Numbered from the stretch's first letter, positions 1-9,326 are shown. The stretch: 64,000 nt of DNA from Thalassotalea marina (GCF_014656435.1 NZ_BNCK01000008.1:217681-281680); one strand, 5' to 3'. Numbers and translations: made by a program. The notes: generated by a model from the sequence alone, not told the origin.

Positions 1-914
1 CTAAAATGAGCGCAATAGTGTCTCTTGTTATGTTTTTTCCGCGCTACATGATGGTGGCAGGGTTATCAGTTTTAGCACTTGTATACATGGGACCTAAAAT
101 TCAAACCAACAATGCAATATTTGATTTTGAACAAATTCTACCTTTCGCGATTAGTGAGTTAATGCCAGTTGGACTGGCAGGCTTGCTAATTGCGGGGCTA
201 CTGGCGGCTTTTATGTCAACCTATGCTGCTGCAGTAAACGCAGCGCCAGCATACATTGTTAATGACATATATAAAAAGCATATTAATCCCAATGCCGATA
301 ATCGTACTTATATTCAGATGAGTTATCTGGTCACAACTTTATTAGTGGTTGTTGGCATTGGTGTCGGTTTGTTGATTTCGTCTATTAACGACATCATGCA
401 GTGGATTTTTGGCGCTTTGTTTGGTGGATATGCCGCTGCTAATATCCTTAAATGGCATTGGTGGCGCTTTAATGCGTATGGTTATTTTTATGGTTTAGTA
501 GCAGGCCTGTTGGCTGCACTATTATTGCCTTTATTGTTTCCTGAGCTGCAACCACTTTATGCGTTTCCATTTTTGTTCTTAGCGGGCCTTATAGGCTCAA
601 TTTCAGGTACCTTGTTAACACCCGCAGAAAAGGATGAAGTGTTGATAGCATTTTATCAACAAGTTAGGCCGTGGGGCTGGTGGTCACCCATTCGTAAAAA
701 AGTTAAACAGCGTAATCCTACTTTTGTGCAAAAAAGCCATTTTCAACGTGATGTTAGTAATGTAGTTGTCGGTATTGTCTGGCAATTAACACTTGTCGTT
801 ATTCCCATCTATCTGGTTATTAGAGAGTTTCATGCTATGTCGATTGCGATATCTTTGTTGGCATTTACTTCATTTATCTTGAAAAAAAATTGGTACGACA
901 AATTAGAAAATTGA
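1..914 (+). CDS. Sodium:solute symporter (SSS family), C-terminal part
   Basis: The gene is cut by the window start; reading is already open at base 3, so the first visible Met (base 6) is internal. About 300 residues remain of a family usually 500-600 long. Several long hydrophobic membrane segments are visible. The stretch FMSTYAAAVNAA followed by NDIYKKHI matches the SSS segment that carries the Ser/Thr sodium-site residues just before a cytoplasmic DIYK-type loop. It would couple Na+ entry to uptake of a small solute across the inner membrane. A sugar kinase and a glycosylasparaginase follow on the same strand, so GlcNAc or GlcNAc-asparagine is a reasonable but unproven substrate. The family call is firm; the substrate is inference. 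Confidence 0.85.
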   Translation, partial: KMSAIVSLVMFFPRYMMVAGLSVLALVYMGPKIQTNNAIFDFEQILPFAISELMPVGLAGLLIAGLLAAFMSTYAAAVNAAPAYIVNDIYKKHINPNADNRTYIQMSYLVTTLLVVVGIGVGLLISSINDIMQWIFGALFGGYAAANILKWHWWRFNAYGYFYGLVAGLLAALLLPLLFPELQPLYAFPFLFLAGLIGSISGTLLTPAEKDEVLIAFYQQVRPWGWWSPIRKKVKQRNPTFVQKSHFQRDVSNVVVGIVWQLTLVVIPIYLVIREFHAMSIAISLLAFTSFILKKNWYDKLEN

Positions 915-1023
915 GCGCAGTAGTAACTTTAAGAGAGTGCTCAAAAATAATCTCTATAGAAGAGTTGACTAGTAAATGTATTAGCGAGTTGATTTTAATG
1001 ATAAACATAGAAGTGAGAAAAGA

Positions 1024-1890
1024 GTGACCGATATAATATTTGCTGGCGTTGATGGTGGTGCAACTAATTGCCGTGTACGTATTGAAAACGACCGAGGTGA
1101 GCTGCTTGGCTTAGGGTATGGTGGAACAGCTAACCCTTCTCATGGCGTTAAAACAGTTACTGATTCTATTATGATGGCAGTTACGGAGGCAATGAGGAAT
1201 GCTGACTTACCATCACATCGTATTTCTTCGTTAGTTGTTGGCGCAGGTTTGGCTGGCTTACATTTACCAAAATATCAAGTATTGATGGATAGTTGGGTAC
1301 ACCCCTTTAAATCTTTGGTGTTAACAGATGACTTAACTACCGCTTTATATGGTGCACATGCAGGTGAAGACGGTGCCTTGATAATTGCCGGAACGGGTTT
1401 TAGTGCTAAAGCTATGGTGCAAGGGAATGAGACATTAATTGGAGGACAAGGCTTTTTAATGGGGGATTATTGCAGTGGCGCATGGCTTGGTTTTCAAGCA
1501 GTACAAAAAGTGATTTTGGCACAAGATGGTTTATCTGCCCCCACCTTGTTAACAGAGTTAATTCAAGAACACCTTGGATCGCCACAAATTGCTGAACACT
1601 TAATTGGCGCTAAAGCGGTTGAATACGGTAGGATGGCGCCATTGGTATTTCTAGCTGCGTCTTCTGGCGATCAAATCGCAAATAGAATACTTGATAAGAG
1701 TGCTTCCTTTATTGATAAAGTAGCTGAGAAATTACTAGCAACGAACCCACCACGTTTATCCATTACAGGTGGTGTTGCAGAGCAAATTACAACAAGGCTC
1801 GCACCAACGACTATACAGCAACTAAAGCCGATGAGGCTCTGTGCAGAGCAAGGGGCTATTTGTTTTATGAAAACTCAGCTTGGTCAGTAA
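1024..1890 (+). CDS. BadF/BadG/BcrA/BcrD-type kinase, probable N-acetylglucosamine kinase
   Basis: This 288-residue protein starts at GTG, preceded by a purine-rich site (gaaaagag). The N-terminus has the phosphate-1 loop GVDGGATNCRVRI and the middle has AGTGFSAKA (phosphate-2), both typical of the ASKHA fold in the BadF/BadG family. Proteins of this length and pattern include GlcNAc kinases of marine gammaproteobacteria, which make GlcNAc-6-phosphate from ATP and GlcNAc in the cytoplasm. It lies 109 bases after a symporter gene and 38 bases before a glycosylasparaginase, whose hydrolysis would release GlcNAc. That context supports an amino-sugar substrate. Other sugars (glucosamine, for example) cannot be excluded from sequence alone. 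Confidence 0.75.
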   Translation: MTDIIFAGVDGGATNCRVRIENDRGELLGLGYGGTANPSHGVKTVTDSIMMAVTEAMRNADLPSHRISSLVVGAGLAGLHLPKYQVLMDSWVHPFKSLVLTDDLTTALYGAHAGEDGALIIAGTGFSAKAMVQGNETLIGGQGFLMGDYCSGAWLGFQAVQKVILAQDGLSAPTLLTELIQEHLGSPQIAEHLIGAKAVEYGRMAPLVFLAASSGDQIANRILDKSASFIDKVAEKLLATNPPRLSITGGVAEQITTRLAPTTIQQLKPMRLCAEQGAICFMKTQLGQ

Positions 1891-1928
1891 AATTGCTTAG
1901 ATAACAATAAAATTCAGGGAGTTAATAT

Positions 1929-2918
1929 ATGAATAGCAAAAGACAATTTTTAAAGTTCTCACTTTTTTCAACGGCGGTAGCTTCAAGCGTTACTTCCTTT
2001 ACGGGTGCGGTGGCTGCTACTCGCAAGTCAGGTAATAAACCAAATAAACCTATCGTTATTTCTACCTGGCAACATGGTATTGCAGCAAACAAACAGGCAT
2101 GGACGGTGTTGGAAGAAAACGGTAAGGCAATAGATGCAGTAGAGTCAGGTGTTCGTGTTCCTGAAGCAGATCCAAACGTGATGACTGTAGGTTATGGAGG
2201 ATATCCCGATAGAGAAGGACACGTCACGCTTGATGCTTGCATCATGGATGAAAACCAAAATTGTGGCTCGGTTGCGTATTTAAAACACATAAAACACCCG
2301 ATTTCGGTAGCAAGACTTGTTATGGATAAAACGCCACATGTTATGCTCGCTGGCCAAGGAGCTTTAGATTTTGCTTTGTCACAAGGATTTAAAAAAGAAA
2401 ACTTACTAACAGATAAGGCAGAACGAGCTTGGAAAGAGTGGCTTAAAGAATCAAAATATGCGCCAGTAATCAATATAGAAAATCACGACACCATTGGTAT
2501 GTTAGCGTTAGATAAACATGGCGATTTATCTGGGGCTTGTACTACTAGCGGCGCTGCTTTTAAAATGGCGGGGCGAATTGGGGACTCTCCTATTATCGGT
2601 GCCGGCCTATATGTTGATAACGAAGTAGGGGCTGCTACCGCGACAGGTATGGGCGAGTTAATGATTAAAACGGTTGGCTGTCATTTAGTTGTAGAGATGA
2701 TGAGACAAGGGTTGAGCCCGCAACAGGCTTGTCAAAAAGCGGTTGAAAGAATAGCGACGAAGCTGGGTGATTATAAGTCATTTCAAGTTGGCTTTATCGC
2801 GCTAAACAAACAAGGAGAGTACGGCTCTTATTGTATTCAACCGGGGTTTGATTATGCCGTGACGGATGTTAAAGGCACCACGTTAATTGATGCGCCAAGT
2901 ATTCTTGCTTCTTCCTGA
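1929..2918 (+). CDS. N4-(beta-N-acetylglucosaminyl)-L-asparaginase (glycosylasparaginase)
   Basis: This 329-residue Ntn-hydrolase cleaves the GlcNAc-asparagine bond left after glycoprotein breakdown, giving aspartate and an amino sugar. The diagnostic self-cleavage site HDTIG is at residues 186-190, so Thr188 would become the N-terminal nucleophile of the beta chain. The downstream GRIGDSPIIGAGLYVD and GAATATGMGE are the substrate-binding loops of the human and Flavobacterium enzymes. The N-terminus, SKRQFLKF followed by a hydrophobic run, looks like a Tat signal with Lys in place of the first Arg, so export is likely. An aggga ribosome site precedes the ATG. It ends the symporter-kinase group and is followed by a strong terminator. 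Confidence 0.88.
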   Translation: MNSKRQFLKFSLFSTAVASSVTSFTGAVAATRKSGNKPNKPIVISTWQHGIAANKQAWTVLEENGKAIDAVESGVRVPEADPNVMTVGYGGYPDREGHVTLDACIMDENQNCGSVAYLKHIKHPISVARLVMDKTPHVMLAGQGALDFALSQGFKKENLLTDKAERAWKEWLKESKYAPVINIENHDTIGMLALDKHGDLSGACTTSGAAFKMAGRIGDSPIIGAGLYVDNEVGAATATGMGELMIKTVGCHLVVEMMRQGLSPQQACQKAVERIATKLGDYKSFQVGFIALNKQGEYGSYCIQPGFDYAVTDVKGTTLIDAPSILASS

Positions 2919-2954
2919 CATTAGTTGGGCATGTAACTTATGTTAGTTTTGTAT

Positions 2955-2986
2955 AGAAAAGGCGAGCTTGTTAGCTCGCCTTTTCT
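2955..2986. terminator. Bidirectional intrinsic terminator
   Basis: A perfect 13-bp stem (agaaaaggcgagc with its complement) surrounds a six-base loop, with A and T runs built into both arms, so it can work in both directions. It sits between the convergent glycosylasparaginase and spoVR genes. The spoVR stop codon (2971-2973) lies inside the loop. Confidence 0.85.
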
Positions 2987-4491
2987 GTATTGACTTCAGG
3001 GATAGGGCATTGTGCAATGATTACGGGTTTACCCTCATCATTATCTTCAACAAGTTTGACATCAAATTGCCACAAATAATAAAGATGTTTCAAAACTTCA
3101 TGTTTTGAGTCGGCAAGTGGTATTTCATTATGCCTTGTATATTTTAGTGTTAATGAACGATCACCTTGGATATCAGCATTAATCACTTGGATGTTCGGTT
3201 CAAGGTTACTTAAGTTATATTGATTTGATAATGCTGCACGTATGCTGTGATAACCTGCTTCATTATGTATAGCTGATATTTCGATGAAGTTTTCTTTATC
3301 ATCGTCATGAATGTGAAATAGTTTAAAATCGCGCATCAACTTAGGTGATAAAAACTGACTGATAAAACTTTCGTCTTTAAAGTTTTCCATGGCAAAGTGA
3401 ACTGTGTCTAGCCAATCTTTACCTGCAATTTCTGGAAACCACTTTTTGTCCTCTTCGGTCGGTTCTTGGCAAATTCGTTTAATGTCCATAAACATGTTAA
3501 AGCCCAACGCATAAGGATTAATACCTGAATAATACGGGCTATTGTATTCGGGTTGTGCGACAACATTGGTATGACTATGCAAAAACTCCATCATAAAGTT
3601 GTCGCTGACTAAGCCTTCGTCATACAGGTGATTTAATATGGTGTAATGCCAAAAACAAGCCCAACCCTCGTTCATTACTTGGGTTTGCTTTTGCGGGTAA
3701 AAATATTGAGAAATTTTTCGAACAATTCGAACGATTTCACGTTGCCATGGTTTTAATAACGGCGCGTTTTTTTCAATGAAATATAAAATGTTTTCTTGTG
3801 GCTCAGAAGGAAAGTTTAGCGTCTCTGTTTTGGTTTTTTTCACCGCTTCAGGCAGGGTTCTCCATAACATGTTCACTTGAGACTGCATATACTCAGCACG
3901 CAATTTCTGCCTTTTTTTCTCTTCGGTCATTGACACTTTTTGTGGGCGTTTATAGCGATCAACACCATGCGCCATCAAGGCATGACACGCATCTAAACAG
4001 GCTTCAACTTCATCTACGCCATATTTGTTTTCACACTCTGCAATATAGTTTTTGGCAAATAAAAGGTAATCAATAATCGAACTGGCATCAGTCCATGATT
4101 GAAATAAATAATTTCCCTTAAAAAAACTATTATGGCCATAACAGGCGTGAGCCATCACTAAAGCCTGCATAGTGATAGAATTTTCTTCCATTAAATATGA
4201 GATACAAGGATCTGAATTAATCACAATCTCATAAGCTAAGCCCATTTGTCCGCGCTTATATGTCTGTTCGGTTTGAATGAATTTTTTGCCAAAAGTCCAG
4301 TGGTTATAGCCTATTGGCATACCGACACTGGCGTAAGCATCCATCATTTGTTCAGCAGTAATAACTTCAATTTGGTTTTTATAGGTATCTAAACGATAGT
4401 GCTCTGCCACACGAGCAATTTCTGCTTGGTATTGTTCAAGCAGTTCAAACGTCCAGTCTGGTCCATCTGCTAGCTTCTTACGTCGAGGCAT
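2971..4491 (-). CDS. spoVR: SpoVR family protein (YcgB-like)
   Basis: This 506-residue protein is close to the length of E. coli YcgB (about 510). It has the SpoVR hallmarks: an N-terminal start like ADGPDWTFELLEQYQ, the NEGWACFWHYTILNHL segment, the AQPEYNSPYYSGINPYALG segment, and an acidic DDDKENFIEISAIHNEAGY region. An AGGAG site lies seven bases before the ATG. It is the last gene of a three-gene operon with prkA and yeaH, separated from yeaH by 28 bases, an arrangement common in proteobacteria and linked to starvation or stationary phase. The biochemical role of SpoVR is not settled. It is expected to be cytoplasmic and to act with the PrkA kinase. Confidence 0.93.
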   Translation of the reverse strand: MPRRKKLADGPDWTFELLEQYQAEIARVAEHYRLDTYKNQIEVITAEQMMDAYASVGMPIGYNHWTFGKKFIQTEQTYKRGQMGLAYEIVINSDPCISYLMEENSITMQALVMAHACYGHNSFFKGNYLFQSWTDASSIIDYLLFAKNYIAECENKYGVDEVEACLDACHALMAHGVDRYKRPQKVSMTEEKKRQKLRAEYMQSQVNMLWRTLPEAVKKTKTETLNFPSEPQENILYFIEKNAPLLKPWQREIVRIVRKISQYFYPQKQTQVMNEGWACFWHYTILNHLYDEGLVSDNFMMEFLHSHTNVVAQPEYNSPYYSGINPYALGFNMFMDIKRICQEPTEEDKKWFPEIAGKDWLDTVHFAMENFKDESFISQFLSPKLMRDFKLFHIHDDDKENFIEISAIHNEAGYHSIRAALSNQYNLSNLEPNIQVINADIQGDRSLTLKYTRHNEIPLADSKHEVLKHLYYLWQFDVKLVEDNDEGKPVIIAQCPIPEVNTEKAS

Positions 4492-4519
4492 AAAATTCTC
4501 CTGTTAAAAACCTAAATGG

Positions 4520-5797
4520 TTACGCTACTTGTTTGGTATTTTTTTTGAAAAGCTCTCTAAAAACGGGGTAAATATCCTCCACGGATTTTATATGCTGCAT
4601 AGCAAAATGTGGTGTGGTATCAGCGACTTTTTGGTATTGTTGCCAAAGCGTTTGATGAGCGCGTTGCGTTATTTCTATGTAAGCGAAATAGCGGCATAGG
4701 GGTAATAAGTCTTGGGTCATCAATTTATAACAATAGGGCGAGTCGTCAGCCCAATTATCACCATCAGATGCTTGAGCTCCATAAATATTCCATTCTCTGG
4801 GGTTATATCGCTCATCAATAACTTTTATCATTAACTCCAAGGCGCTAGAAGCTATTGTTCCACCTGTCTCCTGAGAGTAGAAAAACTCTTGTTCATCAAC
4901 TTCTTTTGCTTGCGTATGATGACGGATATAAACCACATCGATGGTTTTGTATGTTCTCGTTAGAAAAAGATACAGTAAGATATAAAAGCGCTTTGCCATG
5001 TCTTTAGTTGCCTGGTCCATTGAGCCAGAAACATCCATTAGACAAAACATTACAGCTTTTGAAGTTGGCACTGGTTGTTTTGCGTAATTACGAAACCGTA
5101 AATCAAAAGTATCAATGAAAGGAACCGCGGCTATTTTTGACTTTAAATCGACAATGTCTTGTTGCAACTTTTTCTCTTGCGCAACATGATCATGTGGGTC
5201 CTTTTCCAATGCTTCTAATTGTTGTTCAAGCGCTTTTAATTCTTTGCGTTTCGAAGAGGTCATCGCAATACGACGAGCTATTGAGCCTTGTAGCGATTTA
5301 ACAATGTCGATGTTTGCTGGTACCCCCTGAGTACAATAACCTGAACGTACTGTTTTATAGTCAACCAATTTGTCCAACTGGTTTTTTTCTAAATTGGGCA
5401 ATTCAAGGTCTTCAAACAACAAATTAAGATATTCATCTTTAGAAATAGAGAAGACAAAGTCATCTTGACCTTCTCCAGAATCACTGGCTTCACCTTGGCC
5501 TGAGCCTTGTCCTCCTTGCTGAGGAGGACGTTTGATTTTATCGCCAGCAGAATATTGGTCATTACCAGGGTGAATTCGGTCTCTGACGCCGCCTTTGCCT
5601 TGGTGAAAAATGGGCTCCGACATGTCTTTTTTTGGAATAGTAACATTTTCGCCACTTTCAACATCAGTCACACCGCGTTGATTAATCGCCTCTTCGACAG
5701 ATTTTTTAATCTGTGATTTGTAACGCCTGATAAAGCGCTGCCTATTGACGGTGCTTTTGTTTTTACTATTGAGGCGTCTATCAATAAAATTTGCCAT
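4520..5797 (-). CDS. yeaH: YeaH/DUF444 family protein with von Willebrand A-like domain
   Basis: This 425-residue protein is the second gene of the prkA operon. It begins with a basic region (residues 1-40), then a Gly/Gln-rich low-complexity stretch (about 83-112), a predicted coiled coil (about 183-222) and a vWA-like domain whose MIDAS motif is DVSGS (255-259). The DUF444 family is defined by this architecture. vWA domains commonly bind partner proteins through a metal, which suggests that YeaH is an adaptor for PrkA or SpoVR. A gaggta site precedes the ATG. The gap to prkA is 24 bases. Identification is firm; the partner is inferred from the operon. Confidence 0.93.
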   Translation of the reverse strand: MANFIDRRLNSKNKSTVNRQRFIRRYKSQIKKSVEEAINQRGVTDVESGENVTIPKKDMSEPIFHQGKGGVRDRIHPGNDQYSAGDKIKRPPQQGGQGSGQGEASDSGEGQDDFVFSISKDEYLNLLFEDLELPNLEKNQLDKLVDYKTVRSGYCTQGVPANIDIVKSLQGSIARRIAMTSSKRKELKALEQQLEALEKDPHDHVAQEKKLQQDIVDLKSKIAAVPFIDTFDLRFRNYAKQPVPTSKAVMFCLMDVSGSMDQATKDMAKRFYILLYLFLTRTYKTIDVVYIRHHTQAKEVDEQEFFYSQETGGTIASSALELMIKVIDERYNPREWNIYGAQASDGDNWADDSPYCYKLMTQDLLPLCRYFAYIEITQRAHQTLWQQYQKVADTTPHFAMQHIKSVEDIYPVFRELFKKNTKQVA

Positions 5798-5821
5798 GCA
5801 ATTTACCTCAGTTGCTAATCC

Positions 5822-7756
5822 TTAAGACGACTTCCTAACACGCAAGTACCATTCAGAAAGCAAACGCACTTGTTTTTTGGTGTAGCCTTTGGTCATCATA
5901 CGTTTGACAAAATCATCGTGTTTTTGTTGATCGTCAGTTGATGTTTTAGCATTAAATGAAATAACTGGTAGCAAGTCTTCGGTATTGGAGAACATCTTTT
6001 TCTCGATGACAGTGCGCAGTTTTTCATAACTGGTCCAATTCGGATTTTTACCTTTGTTATTGGCTCTTGCTCTTAAGACAAAATTAACAATTTCGTTTCT
6101 AAAGTCTTTTGGATTACTAATACCAGCTGGCTTTTCTATTTTTTCTAGTTCGTTATTTAACGCTTCTCTATCAAATAATTGGCCGGTTTCTGTGTCTCGA
6201 TATTCTTGATCTTGGATCCAAAAGTCAGCGTACGTGACATAACGATCAAATATATTCTGGCCATATTCTGAGTATGATTCTAAATAAGCTGTTTGTATTT
6301 CTTTACCAATGAAATCAATATACTGTGGTGTTAAATACTCTTTAATAAAAGTAAGGTAACGTTCAGATGTTTCCTTGGGCAGTTGTTCTCTTTCTATTTG
6401 CTGTTCAAGAACATAGAACAAATGAACAGGGTTAGCAGCAACCTCCATATGGTCAAAGTTAAAAACTCGCGACAATATTTTGAATGCAAAGCGAGTAGAC
6501 AGGCCCGACATGCCTTCGTCTACACCTGCGTAGTCTCGATACTCCTGGTAAGATTTAGCTTTAGGGTCAGTATCTTTTAAGCTTTCACCGTCATAAACGC
6601 GCATTTTCGAATAAATGCTGGAGTTTTCAGGCTCTTTTAATCGAGAAAGTACAGAAAACTGTGCCAATGTTTCCAATGTGTCTGGTGCACATTGTGCGTT
6701 TGCTAGCTCAGAATTTTTGAGTAATTTTTCATAGATTTTAACTTCTTCTGAAATTCTCATGCAGTACGGGACTTTAACGATATAAACTCGGTCTAAAAAT
6801 GCCTCGTTATTTTTGTTGTTTCTAAAGGTTTGCCATTCTGATTCGTTTGAATGCGCTAATAAAATACCGTCAAAGGGTAGTGCAGATAACCCTTCAGTTG
6901 GATTGTAATTTCCTTCTTGAGTAGCTGTTAATAAAGGATGTAGCACTTTTATTGGTGCTTTAAACATTTCAACAAATTCCATCAAGCCTTGGTTTGCTCG
7001 ACAAAGTGCCCCAGAGTAGCTGTAGGCGTCAGGATCGTTTTGTGCAAAATGCTCAAGTTGACGAATGTCAACCTTACCCACCAAGCTAGAAATATCTTGG
7101 TTGTTGTCATCGCCTGGCTCAGTTTTGGCGATAGCAATTTGGTCTAAAATTGACGGGTACACTTTAACTACTTCAAACTTTGAAATATCACCTTTAAATT
7201 CATGCAAACGTTTAGCAACCCAAGGTGACATGATGGTATTTAAATAGCGCTCTGGAATGTTGTATTCATCCATCAATATTTTACCGTCAGCGTTTTTGTC
7301 AAATAAGCAAAAAGGATGGTCATTTACTGGGCTACGTACCCCATTGGCACTTAACACGTAGATCGCTTCTTGCTGCATTAAGGCTTTTAGTTTTTCAGCT
7401 AGAGAAGATTTACCACCACCAACAGGCCCCAATAAATACAATATTTGTTTTTGTTCTTCCAAGCCTTGTGAGGCATGCTTGAGGTACGAAACAATCTGTT
7501 CGATTGCCTCCTCCATACCAAAAAATTCTTTAAAGGCAGGGTATCTAGAAATTACACGGTTGGAAAAAATGCGACTCAATCTGGGATCAGATGAGGTGTC
7601 TATCATTTCAGGCTCGCCAATGGCCGATAATAACCTTTCAGCAGCACTAGCATAAGCCATTTTATTATCACGACAGATAGCAAGAAAATCTTGAATTGAA
7701 CATGACTCTTCTTGTAGTTCATCGTAGCGTGATTGATAGTGTTGAAAAATACTCAT
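5822..7756 (-). CDS. prkA: PrkA serine protein kinase (YeaG-like)
   Basis: With a start at the ATG whose protein begins MSIFQHYQSRYDEL, the product is 644 residues, the same length as E. coli YeaG. A GGAGAC site lies just upstream. A longer frame reaching 7804 adds 16 residues without a homologue and is not favoured. The AAA+-like P-loop GPVGGGKS is at residues 110-117, and the C-terminal kinase-like region is highly conserved up to the final YLRVRKSS. PrkA is a cytoplasmic Hank-type Ser kinase or AAA+ protein active in nutrient stress. It is first in the operon with yeaH and spoVR, so the operon promoter must lie in the roughly 240 bases before it; I could not identify a sigma class there. 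Confidence 0.95.
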   Translation of the reverse strand: MSIFQHYQSRYDELQEESCSIQDFLAICRDNKMAYASAAERLLSAIGEPEMIDTSSDPRLSRIFSNRVISRYPAFKEFFGMEEAIEQIVSYLKHASQGLEEQKQILYLLGPVGGGKSSLAEKLKALMQQEAIYVLSANGVRSPVNDHPFCLFDKNADGKILMDEYNIPERYLNTIMSPWVAKRLHEFKGDISKFEVVKVYPSILDQIAIAKTEPGDDNNQDISSLVGKVDIRQLEHFAQNDPDAYSYSGALCRANQGLMEFVEMFKAPIKVLHPLLTATQEGNYNPTEGLSALPFDGILLAHSNESEWQTFRNNKNNEAFLDRVYIVKVPYCMRISEEVKIYEKLLKNSELANAQCAPDTLETLAQFSVLSRLKEPENSSIYSKMRVYDGESLKDTDPKAKSYQEYRDYAGVDEGMSGLSTRFAFKILSRVFNFDHMEVAANPVHLFYVLEQQIEREQLPKETSERYLTFIKEYLTPQYIDFIGKEIQTAYLESYSEYGQNIFDRYVTYADFWIQDQEYRDTETGQLFDREALNNELEKIEKPAGISNPKDFRNEIVNFVLRARANNKGKNPNWTSYEKLRTVIEKKMFSNTEDLLPVISFNAKTSTDDQQKHDDFVKRMMTKGYTKKQVRLLSEWYLRVRKSS

Positions 7757-8000
7757 AACCGTCTCCATAGAATAATTGCGCACATAAATGCACTTTAGCC
7801 ACAAGGTCGCAAATCAGAGCTGACAAGTAATTCATCACTTGCGCCAACACATCTATTGTTTGCTAAGGCATTTACTTAACCATAAATTCAAAAAGTCCTA
7901 ATGTAAGCTTAGTACGAAATTTAGCTGTTGCTGCAAATTATTTAGACAAAAAATGTAACGAGGGTAATAAATTATAAAAAGGTGCTGGAAAGAGGGCATA

Positions 8001-8031
8001 AAAAAAGCCAGCACAAATATTGGCTGGCTTT
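8001..8031 (-). terminator. Intrinsic terminator of sodB
   Basis: On the minus strand a 9-bp stem (aaagccagc and its complement, ten-base loop) is followed by a run of six or more T, 21 bases after the sodB stop codon. Confidence 0.85.
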
Positions 8032-8051
8032 AAAAATTAATTTAGCAGAAA

Positions 8052-8633
8052 TTAAGCGAAGTTTGCTGAAGCAAATTCCCAGTTAATTAATGCCCAAAAA
8101 GCTTCCATGTAGCTAGGGCGTAAATTACGGTAATCGATATAGTAAGCATGTTCCCATAAATCAACTGTCATCAATGGAGTTACGCCATCTTCAGTTAATG
8201 GTGTTGCAGCATTTGATGTGTTAACAATGTCTAAGCTACCGTCAGCAGTTTTTACTAACCAAGTCCAGCTAGAACCGAAGTTGTTTACTGCCTTGTCGTT
8301 AAATGCTGCTTTAAACGCTTCAAATGAACCAAATTTTGCATTGATTGCGTCAGCTAATGCACCAGTAGGCTCACCACCACCGTTAGGGCTTAAGCTGTTC
8401 CAGTAGAAAGTGTGGTTCCAAATTTGAGCAGCGTTATTAAAAACACCACCTTCAGAAGTTTTAACAATTTCTTCTAAAGACTTACCTTCGAAATCAGTAC
8501 CTTCGATTAAACCGTTTAATTTAACTACGTATGTGTTGTGATGTTTACCATAATGAAACTCTAAAGTTTCTTGTGAGATATGAGGTGCAAGTGCATCCAT
8601 TGCATATGGTAATGCAGGTAATTCAATAGCCAT
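8052..8633 (-). CDS. sodB: Superoxide dismutase [Fe]
   Basis: This 193-residue protein matches E. coli SodB in length and layout. The four metal ligands are visible as His27, His74, Asp158 and His162 (the last two in [14 protein letters not shown]). The Gln70 in [13 protein letters not shown] is the second-sphere residue typical of the iron rather than the manganese form. It converts superoxide to peroxide and oxygen in the cytoplasm as a homodimer. A GGAG site precedes the ATG, and a terminator follows the gene. It is divergent from grxD, and a palindromic site (8705-8729) in the shared region may control one or both. Confidence 0.97.
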   Translation of the reverse strand: MAIELPALPYAMDALAPHISQETLEFHYGKHHNTYVVKLNGLIEGTDFEGKSLEEIVKTSEGGVFNNAAQIWNHTFYWNSLSPNGGGEPTGALADAINAKFGSFEAFKAAFNDKAVNNFGSSWTWLVKTADGSLDIVNTSNAATPLTEDGVTPLMTVDLWEHAYYIDYRNLRPSYMEAFWALINWEFASANFA

Positions 8634-8704
8634 TTATATTCTCCGGGAATTGATTAGAAAGAATTATTTTGCCCTAAACCAAATTTAGTGGTTTGTTTTT
8701 ATAA

Positions 8705-8729
8705 AAATCCGAGTAAAATACTCAAGTAT
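8705..8729. promoter_or_regulatory. Palindromic operator candidate between sodB and grxD
   Basis: The core CCGAGTAAAATACTCAAG is an inverted repeat (GAGT and ACTC around a five-base A/T centre). Over 25 positions it fits about 21 of those in the remembered IscR type-1 consensus; the central GACT/AGTC is symmetrically changed to GAGT/ACTC. Both flanking genes are iron-related. A second repeat, TATAGG and CCTATA with a nine-base spacer, lies at 8759-8779. Binding by an Rrf2-family regulator is inference. Confidence 0.45.
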
Positions 8730-8895
8730 TTTTAAGCTATGCATAGTGTACTCAAATTTATAGGTATTACTAGCCTATATTTCAAGGCTAAGCCCTTTTA
8801 TTTAAAAAATTTTATTATTAGTTGTTTCCGCATTGAATAATGCTGAAACAAGCACCATATGCGTAGCATTGGCTATGATTAATCGAGGTTTAAAA

Positions 8896-9237
8896 ATGGA
8901 AACAGTAGAGCGTATAAAGCAGCAAATCGCAGAAAATAGCATTTTACTATACATGAAGGGCTCTCCTAAGTTACCAAGTTGTGGTTTTTCTGCTCAAGCA
9001 TCTCAAGCATTGATGTCTTGTGGTGAAAAATTTGCTTATGTAGATATTTTACAAAATCCAGATATTCGCGCTGAACTACCAGCATATGCAGACTGGCCAA
9101 CGTTTCCTCAATTGTGGGTTGAAGGTGAGCTAGTTGGCGGTTGTGACATTATTCTTGAGATGTTTCAACAAGGTGAGTTACAGCCATTGATCAAAGAAGC
9201 AGCAGAGCGTGCTGCAACTAATGAAGATCAAGAATAA
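8896..9237 (+). CDS. grxD: Monothiol glutaredoxin 4
   Basis: The chosen ATG has a gaggt site just upstream and gives 113 residues starting METVERIKQQI, which aligns with E. coli GrxD. A longer frame from a TTG at 8833 lacks support. The active site is CGFS within KLPSCGFSAQA, and the WPTFPQLWVEGELVGGCDI segment forms the glutathione site. Proteins of this class bind a [2Fe-2S] cluster as a dimer, often with BolA, and pass clusters to target proteins. It faces away from sodB and is followed 90 bases later by a peroxiredoxin gene, so this stretch is grouped around iron and oxidative stress. Confidence 0.95.
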   Translation: METVERIKQQIAENSILLYMKGSPKLPSCGFSAQASQALMSCGEKFAYVDILQNPDIRAELPAYADWPTFPQLWVEGELVGGCDIILEMFQQGELQPLIKEAAERAATNEDQE

Positions 9238-9326
9238 ATTTAATTTAAACCAAGAGTTGAAAATACACGTAGCGCCTCAATACTTATTGGGGTATTACAA
9301 ACATACATATAACATTGGAGAATAAA

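Noticed and set aside
5822..7804. Longer prkA frame starting at 7804
   Set aside because: The 16 extra residues have no homologue and the ATG at 7754-7756 has a GGAGAC site and gives the family length.
7757..8000. Sigma-54 promoter before prkA
   Set aside because: A TGGCGC start exists on the minus strand, but the -12 TTGC element is not at the right spacing.
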